Assembly (NCBI GenBank): GCA_046329435.1 | Contig: JAXLUR010000002.1 | Coordinates: forward strand, 248,001 to 312,000 | Origin: M3007 sp046329435 | GTDB lineage: Bacteria > Bacteroidota > Bacteroidia > Chitinophagales > Saprospiraceae | Direction: 5' to 3' | DNA: 64,000 bases | Shown: positions 8,253 through 16,773 of the stretch, piece by piece | Layout of the letters: each line of letters begins with the position of its first letter | How positions within the stretch are numbered: the stretch's first letter is position 1 | The notes under the pieces: model-generated | Database searches by the model: none | Seen by the model: only the letters and a program-made list of their open reading frames with translations | Told to the model about the DNA's origin: nothing | Program-made: the position numbers and the translations under genes

Positions 8253-8948
8253 ATGCGACTGCTCTATATCATTGTTTTACTGTTGTTTGTACAGATGCTG
8301 AAGGCGCAACCTGAAAGCCCTTCGCAAGTTGTACCTACAAGCACGGTTGAAACACGCCCGGTTAGCGAACAACAATGGCAGGATGCGTCGGGCTCGCTGG
8401 ATTACAGTGACGATCATTTCAAGGAACGCAAACCCAAAGAATCAAACCTGCCCGATATCGGCACGCCCCGGGCGCCCAACTGGAGCTTCAACACCGAACT
8501 GTGGGGTAATATTTTTCAGGTGATTGCCATCATTCTGGCTGTGCTGGCTATTGCATTCGGGGTGTATAAAATGTTGCAACAACCGCGCAACCGGGCCCTC
8601 GCCCGCGATGGTGTAGAGATCACGCTGGATAACCTGGAAGACTACATTCACGAAACAGACCTCGACAAATTCCTGCGCGCGGCCCTGTCCGATCGAAACT
8701 ACGCCCTTGCCATCAGGTTGTATTATTTGCAGATTATCAAGGACTTGTCTGCCAAAAATGCCATACGCTGGTCCCGCGAAAAAACCAATCGGGACTACCT
8801 GATCGAGATGCGGCGCCACCCTTTATCGGAGCCGTTCCGGGCTGCCACCCTGTCGTTTGAAAGGGTCTGGTATGGCAACCTGCCCATCGACGAAAACGGT
8901 TTTCGTATGCTGGAGCCACAGTTCAAACAACTGATTACCAGAATTTAA
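8253..8948 (+). CDS. DUF4129 domain-containing membrane protein
   Basis: A 231-residue protein with a signal peptide (MRLLYIIVLLLFVQMLKAQ), a short periplasmic segment, one membrane span (about 86-106, FQVIAIILAVLAIAFGVYKM) and a cytosolic C-terminal DUF4129 domain. The signature is clear: LAIRLYYLQIIKDLSAKNAI, REKTNRDYL and FERVWYGNLPID. Separated by 29 bp from the SpoIIM-family gene and probably in one operon. The family is often adjacent to MoxR-type ATPase modules; the biochemical role is unknown. Confidence 0.8.
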   Translation: MRLLYIIVLLLFVQMLKAQPESPSQVVPTSTVETRPVSEQQWQDASGSLDYSDDHFKERKPKESNLPDIGTPRAPNWSFNTELWGNIFQVIAIILAVLAIAFGVYKMLQQPRNRALARDGVEITLDNLEDYIHETDLDKFLRAALSDRNYALAIRLYYLQIIKDLSAKNAIRWSREKTNRDYLIEMRRHPLSEPFRAATLSFERVWYGNLPIDENGFRMLEPQFKQLITRI

Positions 8949-8987
8949 GCATCAGAGGCCTTTGCGCGGGCCTCCTACTCATCCGAC

Positions 8988-10115
8988 GTGCATCTCTACC
9001 TCCACATACCTTTTTGCAAAAAGGCTTGCCATTATTGCAATTTCCATTTTTCCACGTCATTGCGGCTCAAAGACGCTATGGTGGACGCCCTGTCGGCCGA
9101 ACTGGAGATGCAGCGCTCCTATCTTCCCCCTGGCGCTCTTCAAACGGTGTATTTCGGCGGTGGCACGCCATCACATCTGCCTGTTTCGGACCTGATCCGT
9201 CTGTTTGAGCAAATCAGCCGTTTGTATGGCATTGCCGAAGGCGCCGAAATCACTCTGGAGGCCAATCCCGACGACCTTGGAGCCGACTACCTGGCCGATT
9301 TGCGCCGCTACACCCCGGTCAACCGGCTGAGTATCGGCATTCAGTCGTTTAGCGATGCCGAGCTGCAATGGATGAATCGCGCACATTCGGCCCGCCATGC
9401 GCTCGACTGCCTGAGTGCTGCCCGTACTGCCGGGTTTGACAACCTGACTATCGATCTCATCTACGGCGCGCCGGTCACTTCCGACGAACAATGGGCTGAA
9501 AATCTGCGTGTTGTATTTGACCACGCCGTGCCGCACCTCTCATGCTATTGCCTGACGGTAGAGGAGGGAACTGCACTGGGGCATTTTGTCGCCAAGGGCA
9601 AGGCGCCGGCTGTAGACGAGGAGAAAGCCGCCCGCCACTTTGATTTTTTGCTCGAGCAAAGTCGCGCCGCAGGCTATGAACATTACGAAACGTCCAATTT
9701 CGCCCTGCCAGGTTTTTATTCGCGCCACAACAGTAGTTATTGGCTCGGCGAGTCCTACCTCGGCATCGGCCCCTCGGCGCATTCGTTTGATGGCGCTTCC
9801 AGACAATGGAATATTGCCAATAATGCTTTGTATATCAAGTCGATAGAAGCGGGCACTGTCCCTTTCGAGCGGGAGGTGCTGAGCGCCGAACAACGGTATA
9901 ATGAATTGGTTATGACCGGTTTGCGCACCATTTGGGGGCTCGATCTTGAGCGCCTGCGCCTGCTCGGCCCTGGCTTTGCTCCATATTTTGAAAAAAATGC
10001 CCGGCGGTTTGTCGAGGCAGGTACCCTGGTCCGACGGGGCGATGTTTTCACGTTGAGCGAGGCCGGAAAATTTCTGGCTGACGGGATTGCGGCCGCCTTG
10101 TTTTGGGAAGCGTAG
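8988..10115 (+). CDS. hemW: Radical SAM heme chaperone HemW
   Basis: A 375-residue radical SAM protein of the HemN/HemW group. It is a heme-transfer chaperone rather than a true oxygen-independent coproporphyrinogen oxidase. The 4Fe-4S motif is CKKACHYC (Cys10, Cys14, Cys17), followed by VYFGGGTPS (SAM/Gly-rich), TLEANPDD, LSIGIQSF and DLIYGAP, all in family order. The C-terminal HemN-type domain includes SRHNSSYW and GIGPSAHSF. The start is a GTG at 8988; the family usually begins just before this HIPFC motif, so this fits. HemW was distinguished from HemN by the short N-terminus without the extra HemN segment. Confidence 0.92.
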   Translation: MHLYLHIPFCKKACHYCNFHFSTSLRLKDAMVDALSAELEMQRSYLPPGALQTVYFGGGTPSHLPVSDLIRLFEQISRLYGIAEGAEITLEANPDDLGADYLADLRRYTPVNRLSIGIQSFSDAELQWMNRAHSARHALDCLSAARTAGFDNLTIDLIYGAPVTSDEQWAENLRVVFDHAVPHLSCYCLTVEEGTALGHFVAKGKAPAVDEEKAARHFDFLLEQSRAAGYEHYETSNFALPGFYSRHNSSYWLGESYLGIGPSAHSFDGASRQWNIANNALYIKSIEAGTVPFEREVLSAEQRYNELVMTGLRTIWGLDLERLRLLGPGFAPYFEKNARRFVEAGTLVRRGDVFTLSEAGKFLADGIAAALFWEA

Positions 10116-10133
10116 TCTAAATTTTTACCTTAG
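10102..10133 (+). promoter_or_regulatory. mscL promoter
   Basis: TTTG (10102-10105), a 20-bp spacer and TACCTTAG (10126-10133, one mismatch from TAnnTTTG), 29 bp before the mscL ATG. The -33 lies inside the end of hemW. Confidence 0.55.
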
Positions 10134-10162
10134 CCCGCATTTCAAAACAAAATATCAATCTT

Positions 10163-10486
10163 ATGTGGAAAGAATTTAAAGCCTTTTTGCTTCGCGGCGA
10201 TGTACTTGCTCTCGCCGTGGCAGTTATCATCGGCGGCGCTTTTCAGAAAATCGTCGACTCCATGGTAACCGATGTCATTACGCCTATTATCGGCATGATT
10301 GGCGGCAATCCTGACTTTTCCAGCATTGTTATTGGCGGCAAACCCGACCCGGCCGACCCGTCTAAAATTGCCGGCGGCATCATGCTCGGCAAGTTTATCA
10401 ATTCGGTGATCAGCTTCGCCACGATCGGTTTTATCCTGTTCCTTATGGTAAAATCCGCCGGCAAGAAATCCGAAGACATCAAATAA
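10163..10486 (+). CDS. mscL: Large-conductance mechanosensitive channel MscL
   Basis: A 107-residue inner-membrane channel subunit; the pentamer opens under membrane tension and releases solutes in hypo-osmotic shock. The N-terminal amphipathic helix and TM1 are near-canonical (FKAFLLRGDVLALAVAVIIG), with Gly-rich pore-lining residues. The periplasmic loop carries SSIVIGGKPDPADPSKIAGG. TM2 is INSVISFATIGFILFLMV, and a short charged C-terminal tail (KSAGKKSEDIK) follows. Slightly shorter than the roughly 130 residues common in other phyla because the cytoplasmic helix is reduced. Own promoter upstream and a strong terminator downstream, so probably monocistronic. Confidence 0.96.
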   Translation: MWKEFKAFLLRGDVLALAVAVIIGGAFQKIVDSMVTDVITPIIGMIGGNPDFSSIVIGGKPDPADPSKIAGGIMLGKFINSVISFATIGFILFLMVKSAGKKSEDIK

Positions 10487-10520
10487 TACGTCCCAATAGG
10501 CCAATACAACCTGTCGAGTG

Positions 10521-10555
10521 AGGCGCCGGTGAAGAACCGGCGCCTTCATTGTTTT
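10521..10555 (+). terminator. Intrinsic terminator of mscL
   Basis: AGGCGCCGGT (10521-10530) pairs perfectly with ACCGGCGCCT (10536-10545) around GAAGA, followed by TCATTGTTTT. Confidence 0.85.
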
Positions 10556-10582
10556 GTGGTTGACCACAGGCCAATATTTTTG
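10553..10582 (+). promoter_or_regulatory. Promoter of the 10618-12339 gene
   Basis: TTTG (10553-10556), an 18-bp spacer and TATTTTTG (10575-10582), with the ATG 36 bp downstream. The -33 overlaps the T-run of the mscL terminator. Confidence 0.55.
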
Positions 10583-10617
10583 CCGCCGTTACTGATCCAT
10601 ACTTCAATCATTCTACC

Positions 10618-12339
10618 ATGAAAAAACAACTGCTTGTCGCACTGCTGCTGGTCAGTGTTGCTTCGCTTTTTGCCCAGACCAAAGCCGAGCGGGATCTCGA
10701 ATCGGCTGTGCGGAAGTACAATGCCATGCGCGATTACTCCGCGGCGCTCAAACCGGCCACTGTGACGGACGCCGATATTGCCAATGTCGGCAAAAGCGTG
10801 GACGAAGGCCTCACATTGCTCGATCCGATCATTAAGAAGGAAAGTGGCGACATCGTGGAGGTGGCGCGTTATTTCCGCATGAATTACCTGTATGAAAAAG
10901 GTTTTTTGCTGGGCATGAAAGGGCGTCGCGCCGAGGCTTTCGAGCTGCTCCAGACAATCGACGGCGACATGAACAGCTTTACAAGCGCGCGTTTTCCGCT
11001 TCGATATTCCTTTGAAGGGCGCAACTTCGTCATCAAATGGGAAAATTTTGCCCCGACCCAGGGCGAGTATTTCGTCAGCATGACGGAATTCTCTTTCAGC
11101 AAAAAAGACTACGACAATGCGCTGGCATACGCCGGGAAGGCCAATGCCAATGCCAGTTTCCTGTCCGATTATCTGCGTGCGATCAATAATTACTGGATCG
11201 TTCAAATGAAAAATGAGCGACGCGAGTACGACCGCGTGTCGCTCGATGCAGCCGTCATGGCGCTGGAAAGTTACCATGAACTCGATGCGGACCAACGGCA
11301 GTCCTCGGGCGACCTGAGCAAGCTGCTCGACATGGCCCCCGCCACCGTTGATAACATCCTGACCCAACACACCGAGTTGCAAGCCTCGGGAGAGCCTTAT
11401 GCCCGTGTGGCAAAGGTGATGCGCGCCGAAGGCAAAGGCGATCAGTATCGGAATTTTGCGGCGAAGGCCATCCGGGCAGGATACAGGGATCGCGAATTTC
11501 TCGAACAGGCGCTCAACGACGCCGCCACCGCCCGGGATCGTCAGCTGGGTTTGCTGGCCGCCGAACGCCTGAGCAATATGACTGCCGCCGACGATTGCGC
11601 CGGCCTGGCCAAACTGGCCGACCAGTTCGAACTCATCGGGGAGAAAAAACGGGCCGAGGAATACCGTTCAAAGTCGTCGGCCTGCACCCGCCGTCAGCAC
11701 AGGGCACAAGCCCGTGCCCAGCGCGATTTCGGGCTTTACGTGGGTGGTTATGTGTTGCCCTTGTTTCGCAAAGACTGGGGCGGTGTGCTGGGCATACAGA
11801 CGCGCAAAGTGTATATCGAGGCTTCCTACCTGGCTGCCAGCAACAACCGCGATCGCCTCTGGGACCTGCGCTTTGCCGGTGTGGATGGCTATGATGTGCA
11901 AAAAATCTACTGGGACGGCTACTATGCCCACCTGGCCGTCAATGGTATCGCAAGAGACAGCAGGCGTGGTTTCCGGCCTTACACCGGGGTGCTCATGGGG
12001 TACAACTACCGGGAGTTCGACGCCATTACTTCGGCTGTATTCGACCACGCGACCAACACATATCAGGGAACGCAAACGTTCGAACCCGTGCAAAAAAGCT
12101 ATATTCTGATGGTCAATTTCGGTGCGCACAGCTATGGCCGCCTGCTTGCCGCCGACCTGTATTTCAGCCTAGGCGCGGCGTTCAACAGTTTCGACCGCGG
12201 CAACGAAGCATTTGCCGACAACGACAGTTTTCTGTACGAAAGTCCATTTCTCGAAAATCGGAAAGATGACAGGGTTTCGTTTATTGCCCGTGTTGGCCTG
12301 ACGGTCGGCTTGCAGTTCGGCAGCAACAACAGTCGTTGA
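10618..12339 (+). CDS. Exported protein with helical-repeat N-half and C-terminal beta-barrel domain, unknown
   Basis: A 573-residue protein with a clear signal peptide (MKKQLLVALLLVSVASLFAQ, cleaved around residue 19). Residues about 20-360 are Ala/Glu-rich helices resembling TPR-like hairpins (for example FSKKDYDNALAYAGKANANA). From about residue 370 the composition switches to strands with alternating aromatic residues (FGLYVGGYVLPLFRKDWGG, then GFRPYTGVLMGYNYREF, then FIARVGLTVGLQFG), consistent with a small outer-membrane barrel. A periplasmic helical adaptor anchored by a barrel is plausible. No named family recognised. Monocistronic between its own promoter and terminator. Confidence 0.6.
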   Translation: MKKQLLVALLLVSVASLFAQTKAERDLESAVRKYNAMRDYSAALKPATVTDADIANVGKSVDEGLTLLDPIIKKESGDIVEVARYFRMNYLYEKGFLLGMKGRRAEAFELLQTIDGDMNSFTSARFPLRYSFEGRNFVIKWENFAPTQGEYFVSMTEFSFSKKDYDNALAYAGKANANASFLSDYLRAINNYWIVQMKNERREYDRVSLDAAVMALESYHELDADQRQSSGDLSKLLDMAPATVDNILTQHTELQASGEPYARVAKVMRAEGKGDQYRNFAAKAIRAGYRDREFLEQALNDAATARDRQLGLLAAERLSNMTAADDCAGLAKLADQFELIGEKKRAEEYRSKSSACTRRQHRAQARAQRDFGLYVGGYVLPLFRKDWGGVLGIQTRKVYIEASYLAASNNRDRLWDLRFAGVDGYDVQKIYWDGYYAHLAVNGIARDSRRGFRPYTGVLMGYNYREFDAITSAVFDHATNTYQGTQTFEPVQKSYILMVNFGAHSYGRLLAADLYFSLGAAFNSFDRGNEAFADNDSFLYESPFLENRKDDRVSFIARVGLTVGLQFGSNNSR

Positions 12340-12376
12340 TTTTAAAAATGCCGACTGTCCGAAATTTAATTTTTTC

Positions 12377-12427
12377 AAATCGCGAAAAGGATGTCAAAAA
12401 CGACACTTTTTCGCGATTTGTTTTTTT
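12377..12427 (+). terminator. Strong intrinsic terminator
   Basis: AAATCGCGAAAA (12377-12388) pairs perfectly with TTTTCGCGATTT (12408-12419), with an inner TGTC/GACA pairing and seven T at 12421-12427. Confidence 0.88.
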
Positions 12428-12521
12428 GGGGAACGTGTTCAAAATTTTTGATAAAATATAATTTTAAATTTTCTTAACAATAAAGGTTGTTTCAGATTAT
12501 AATTTGGTTTGGTGCTGAATG

Positions 12522-12529
12522 TACCTTTG
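12522..12529 (+). promoter_or_regulatory. -7 element of the 12571 gene
   Basis: TACCTTTG, an exact match to the Bacteroidota -7 consensus, 41 bp before the ATG at 12571. The TTTG at 12503-12506 is only 15 bp away, so the -33 is uncertain. The preceding 80 bp are very AT-rich. Confidence 0.55.
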
Positions 12530-12570
12530 CATTGCAAAAATTTGTTCGCTAAAAACCGGACTTGACAATT

Positions 12571-13338
12571 ATGAAACTGCAACAACAACTCGAAGCGCTC
12601 GATGCACGCGTACTCGCCGGTGATTTTCTCGGCGCCTTCGACGAATTCTTCGCCGACAACTGCATCACGTACAGCCAGCCGCAGGATGCGACGCATTCCA
12701 AGGCGCAAAAAGCCGAAGCGCTGCGCTGGTTTTTCTCCAACATTACATCGGTCAACCGTATTGAACGCCTCGCCAGCCTCGTTGATGGCACGGAGACCCG
12801 TTCGCAATTCGTATTCGACTTTACCAACCGCCAGGGCCAGCCGATGGTATTCCGCGAGGTAATCCGTCGTGTATGGAAAGACGGCAAGGTGGTGGAAGAG
12901 CAATATCTCATCAACGATACGCTCGAAGTAAAGCCTGCCAAAACCGCTCCTGCTGCAAAGAAAGCCCCGGCTGTCGCTAAAAAATCCACTTCCGACGCCG
13001 AAAAACCTGCCAAGGCTGCCGCCGTCAAAGCCGCTCCTGCTCCCAAGGCTCCCGCTAAAAAAGCTGCCCCCAAGCAGGCTGCCAAAGCAGACGATCTCAC
13101 CCTTATCGAAGGTATCGGCCCGAAAATCGCCGAACTCCTGGTGAAAGCCGGCATTGTCAGCTTTGCTGACCTGGCAGCCGCCAAACCCGCTGCAATCACG
13201 GCCATCCTCGAAGCCGCCGGTAAAAAATTCCAGATGCACGACCCGGCTACCTGGCCCAAACAGGCTGCCCTGGCGCGCGACGGCAAAACCGCCGAACTGG
13301 CAAAACTGCAGGCCGAACTCAAAGGCGGCCGCAAATAA
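12571..13338 (+). CDS. NTF2/SnoaL-like domain fused to a ribosomal-L21-type helix-hairpin-helix tail
   Basis: A 255-residue protein; the ATG at 12571 is preferred to the TTG 9 bp upstream. Residues 1 to about 115 read as a SnoaL/NTF2-like fold (LEALDARVLAGDFLGAFDEF, then REVIRRVWKDGKVVEEQYL). An Ala/Lys/Pro linker follows (about 118-175, repeats of KAAPAPKAPAKKA). Residues about 177-255 form a helix-hairpin-helix segment (DLTLIEGIGPKIAELLVKAG, then FQMHDPATWPKQAALARDGK). From memory, an almost identical tail follows ribosomal protein L21 in many Bacteroidota, so this looks like a domain shared between a ribosomal protein and a small-molecule-binding fold. Function unknown; nucleic-acid binding through the tail is an inference. 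Confidence 0.7.
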   Translation: MKLQQQLEALDARVLAGDFLGAFDEFFADNCITYSQPQDATHSKAQKAEALRWFFSNITSVNRIERLASLVDGTETRSQFVFDFTNRQGQPMVFREVIRRVWKDGKVVEEQYLINDTLEVKPAKTAPAAKKAPAVAKKSTSDAEKPAKAAAVKAAPAPKAPAKKAAPKQAAKADDLTLIEGIGPKIAELLVKAGIVSFADLAAAKPAAITAILEAAGKKFQMHDPATWPKQAALARDGKTAELAKLQAELKGGRK

Positions 13339-13373
13339 TGTACTGCACGAACAACGGAACTACATTGGCATAG

Positions 13374-13409
13374 AAAAAACCCGCCGGCATGTCGCCGCGC
13401 GGGTTTTTT
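13374..13409 (+). terminator. Intrinsic terminator
   Basis: AAAAAACCCGC (13374-13384) pairs with GCGGGTTTTTT (13399-13409), closing the NTF2/HhH gene. The A-run on the 5' side makes it potentially bidirectional. Confidence 0.8.
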
Positions 13410-13557
13410 ATTGGCCGCTGCGGGCTATAGCCACAGGCACGCTGTGAAAAAAGCACAGTTTTTGACCACTTAATGTTGCCGTCAACCCGCAAGCGTACCG
13501 TTTCTTTGCAAGGCATTTCGCACCGCGAAACTTTCCCACAACAGCACGTTTTATACT

Positions 13558-15102
13558 ATGCATACGCACGACCGCGCATTCCTGCTTATTCTGGATGGTT
13601 GGGGCCTCGGACAGGTTCCGGCAGCCGACGCTATTCGCCAGGCCAATACTCCGTTTATGGACAACCTGATGCAACTCTACCCGCACAGCACCCTGGTTAC
13701 CTTTGGCGAAGAGGTGGGTTTGCCGGAGGGGCAAATGGGCAATTCGGAAGTCGGCCACCTCAATATCGGGGCCGGCCGTATCGTATGGCAAGAACTGGCA
13801 CGCATCAATCGCGACATCCGCGACCGGGCGCTGCATCAGAATCCTGTGCTGCTCGCAGCGCTCGACCATGCGCGCCAGCAGGGTAAAGCCGTGCATTTTC
13901 TCGGGCTGGTATCCGACGGAGGCGTGCACTCGCACATCGAACACCTGAAAGCGCTTTGCGACGTCGCCGTTGAACGCGGGTGCCCCAACACTTTTATACA
14001 TGCATTTACTGACGGCCGCGACTGCGACCCGAAAAGCGGCGCCGGATTTATGGAGGATTTGATCGCCCATCTCGCCGGAAAACCCGTGTCGGTTGCCTCC
14101 GTGATCGGCCGTTATTATGCCATGGACCGCGACAAGCGCTGGGAGCGCGTCAAACTGGCCTATGATCTGCTGGTAAATGGAGAGGGCCAATTGGTCAGCG
14201 ATGTTCCGGCGGCCATCCGCCGTTCTTATGCCGAAGGTGTGACCGACGAATTTTTGCAACCCATGGTGGTCAGCCACGACGGCCGCCCCACGGCCGTTAT
14301 CCAGCCCGATGATGTGGTCATTTGTTTCAATTTCCGCACCGACCGGCTGCGCCAGCTCACCCAGGTGTTGACCCAGGAGAACATGCCCGATTATGGCATG
14401 CACACCCTGCCTTTGTACTATGTCACTATGGCGCGTTACAGCGACAGTTTTAAAAACGTCAGGGTGATTTATGAAAAAGACGACGTGGCGATGACGATCG
14501 GCGAAGTGATCGCCCGCGCCGGCAAAACCCAGGTTCGTATCGCGGAAACCGAGAAATATCCGCACGTCACCTTTTTCTTTTCAGGTGGCCGCGAGGAAAT
14601 GTTTGACGGCGAACGGCGCCTGCTCATTCCTTCGCCCAAGGTGGCCACCTACGATTTACAGCCCGAAATGAGTGCTTTCGGCATTGCCGAAGCCATTATG
14701 AATGATATTCAGGACAATACGCCCGATTTTATCTGCCTCAATTTTGCCAACACCGATATGGTGGGGCACACAGGCGTGTTCGAAGCTGCCATGAAAGCTG
14801 CCGAAGCGGTTGACCAGTGCCTGAGCCAGATCATCCCGAGAGCGCTTGCGCACAATTATGCCTGCGTGCTGATCGCCGACCACGGCAACTCCGACTACAT
14901 GATCAACGAAGACGGCACACCCAATACGGCGCACACCAAAAACCCGGTGCCTTGTGTGCTGGTCAGTAAAAAACTGGGAGATACCGTGCGCCTGCGCAAC
15001 GGTCGCCTTGCCGACGTGGCGCCCACCCTGCTCGACCTGCTCGGCATTCCGCAACCTGCTGAAATGACGGGCAAAAGCCTGATCGAGGATATCAATTCTT
15101 GA
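13558..15102 (+). CDS. gpmI: 2,3-bisphosphoglycerate-independent phosphoglycerate mutase
   Basis: A 514-residue cytosolic, Mn-dependent enzyme that interconverts 3- and 2-phosphoglycerate in glycolysis. The alkaline-phosphatase-superfamily metal site starts with ILDGWG (Asp13). The phosphoserine nucleophile is Ser63 in GQMGNSEVGHLNIGAGR. Substrate-binding segments follow (LVSDGGVHSHIEHL, then FTDGRDC). The second metal half is FANTDMVGHTGVFEAA, then ADHGNSDYM and NTAHTKNPVPCVLV. Full length for the family (about 510). Its 3' end overlaps the convergent T9SS thioredoxin gene by 11 bp. Confidence 0.97.
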   Translation: MHTHDRAFLLILDGWGLGQVPAADAIRQANTPFMDNLMQLYPHSTLVTFGEEVGLPEGQMGNSEVGHLNIGAGRIVWQELARINRDIRDRALHQNPVLLAALDHARQQGKAVHFLGLVSDGGVHSHIEHLKALCDVAVERGCPNTFIHAFTDGRDCDPKSGAGFMEDLIAHLAGKPVSVASVIGRYYAMDRDKRWERVKLAYDLLVNGEGQLVSDVPAAIRRSYAEGVTDEFLQPMVVSHDGRPTAVIQPDDVVICFNFRTDRLRQLTQVLTQENMPDYGMHTLPLYYVTMARYSDSFKNVRVIYEKDDVAMTIGEVIARAGKTQVRIAETEKYPHVTFFFSGGREEMFDGERRLLIPSPKVATYDLQPEMSAFGIAEAIMNDIQDNTPDFICLNFANTDMVGHTGVFEAAMKAAEAVDQCLSQIIPRALAHNYACVLIADHGNSDYMINEDGTPNTAHTKNPVPCVLVSKKLGDTVRLRNGRLADVAPTLLDLLGIPQPAEMTGKSLIEDINS

Positions 15103-16630
15103 TAAATGTGCCGGTGAACACCCGGCCTTCACAGTGCAGGCGAAAGGCATACATGCCCGGCGGCCAGGCGTCCGTTTCGAGTGTCCAGCGCAAATTTCCG
15201 GCTTCAAATGCCTGTTCCGGCAATAGGGTAACGGGTTGTCCCAAACTGTTAAACACCTCGCCTTTTGCCACGCGGACTGGCTCCGTGGTCGTCATTTGTA
15301 TCAAAGCCTGTGCCGATACGGGGTTGGGAAAAACCTGGATTTCGGTATTGGCGGGCAATGAATGGTCGATCGTGCCGACAGAAGAAAGCGCACTGCCGAA
15401 AGCCCGGTAGTCGTCAGTTTCGAACACCCCGCCGCTCATGATCAATTGCCCGGGCGAGTCGTAGTTGTAAAGTTTGTAGTAGCCGTTTCCGTAGTTGCAG
15501 CACATGCCGTCGCCGTAAGCATCGACAAACTGAAGAGAATAGCAACCCGGGCCGGGGAGGTTGAGGATTTCGTTGATGACCGTGTTGCTGCTATAGGTGC
15601 CCGGTCCGTTGGGCGGGCTACCGGGGAAAGCGCCCCCGCCGTCGGGACCGACAGCGCTGTTGCCGCCCTGATCAATGATGATTCCCTGCTCGTTGCGGAG
15701 CGCCCAGTAGGTTTCATTGCCGTATTGGTCCGTTCGGATTTTTAACAAAATCTGTTGATCTTCAAACTCTTGTGCATTGATGAAGACATCGGTGTGCTGG
15801 TTGTTGCTTGAGTCTTCGTCGATCGAGAATGCGTTGATAGACTGCAGGCTGGCAGAAAGTGTGCCGGGCTGCTGGAGCACCAGATTGTCGAAAACGAGCG
15901 TCGCTTCGCCATAAACCGGCAGGTTGCCGGTCCATTGCAGGGTCTGGATGAGGTTGTTGTTCCAGCGCAGTTCGATATTGGCATCGGTGAGGGTATTGGC
16001 GCCGAGATTGATCAGGGAAAAAGACGGCGCGACGTTCAGGTGATCGCAAATTTCATGCAGTTTGGAGCCGGTGCTGTAGTCGTAGAGTCCTGCGTTGTTG
16101 TTGCCATATGCGACCGGGCAGGTCTGCGCTTTTTCCCAGAGTTCGTCTGCGTTCAGCTGGTTGACTTCGTAGGCTTTTTTATTCGGGCAAATAATAAAAA
16201 TAGTGGGGTAGTAGCTGATTTGGAAGGCATCGGCAATGCCTGCGTTGTCGATAAACGGGAAGTCGGTGCCGGCCACCCAGTTGCCTGGTGTGTACTCGCT
16301 GCAACCTGCCTGCCCGTAAAGGCAGTCCACTTCGGTATTGGGGTCACCTTCGATAAAAAAGACCCGCAGCCGGTCGTCGCCGGCGGGACCGTGTGCGGCA
16401 TAGAGATTTTGCAAGGCATGTCCGTTATGGTAGGTCCAGCAAGGCGGGCACCAGGTAGCCGAAATTTCAAGCACGACGATTTTGTCGTCGGCCAGCAGGT
16501 CGTAAAGGTGCCAGTTCTGACCGTTGATGTCCTGAGCCATGAAGTCGGGAGCAATGGCGCCATCGGGCAGTTGGGCTGCCAGGCGAAAGGAAAACGCCAG
16601 AAAAAGGGCAAAAACCAGCCGTTTTGTCAT
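15092..16630 (-). CDS. T9SS-exported thioredoxin-like protein
   Basis: A 512-residue secreted protein. The start at 16630 gives a clean signal peptide (MTKRLVFALFLAFSFRLAAQ) and lies 53 bp inside a -7 element. A TlpA/AhpC-type thioredoxin fold occupies about residues 25-170, with the active-site motif TWCPPCW (Cys61, Cys64). Beta-rich modules follow, including GDGMCCNYGNGYYKLY, a motif common in Bacteroidota surface proteins. A C-terminal T9SS type A sorting domain comes last (EIQVFPNPVSAQALIQM, then GMYAFRLHCEGRVFTGTFIK). It is likely released to or anchored on the cell surface. A redox role is inferred from CxxC only. Confidence 0.85.
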   Translation of the reverse strand: MTKRLVFALFLAFSFRLAAQLPDGAIAPDFMAQDINGQNWHLYDLLADDKIVVLEISATWCPPCWTYHNGHALQNLYAAHGPAGDDRLRVFFIEGDPNTEVDCLYGQAGCSEYTPGNWVAGTDFPFIDNAGIADAFQISYYPTIFIICPNKKAYEVNQLNADELWEKAQTCPVAYGNNNAGLYDYSTGSKLHEICDHLNVAPSFSLINLGANTLTDANIELRWNNNLIQTLQWTGNLPVYGEATLVFDNLVLQQPGTLSASLQSINAFSIDEDSSNNQHTDVFINAQEFEDQQILLKIRTDQYGNETYWALRNEQGIIIDQGGNSAVGPDGGGAFPGSPPNGPGTYSSNTVINEILNLPGPGCYSLQFVDAYGDGMCCNYGNGYYKLYNYDSPGQLIMSGGVFETDDYRAFGSALSSVGTIDHSLPANTEIQVFPNPVSAQALIQMTTTEPVRVAKGEVFNSLGQPVTLLPEQAFEAGNLRWTLETDAWPPGMYAFRLHCEGRVFTGTFIKN

Positions 16631-16683
16631 GGTATGTTGTTGAGTGCAGCCGCAGGGAGAACACTGAGCCCCAACGCTACGAA

Positions 16684-16691
16684 CAAAATTA
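16684..16691 (-). promoter_or_regulatory. -7 element of the T9SS thioredoxin-like gene
   Basis: TAATTTTG on the minus strand (CAAAATTA on plus), an exact TAnnTTTG match 53 bp before the chosen ATG. No good -33. Confidence 0.4.
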
Positions 16692-16773
16692 GGTCGGGAA
16701 GCGCAGCTAAGATGGTTTAGCCTGGCGGAATATTCCAAACCTTGCCAATCGCAGACATTTCGGGCGCAGGCGC

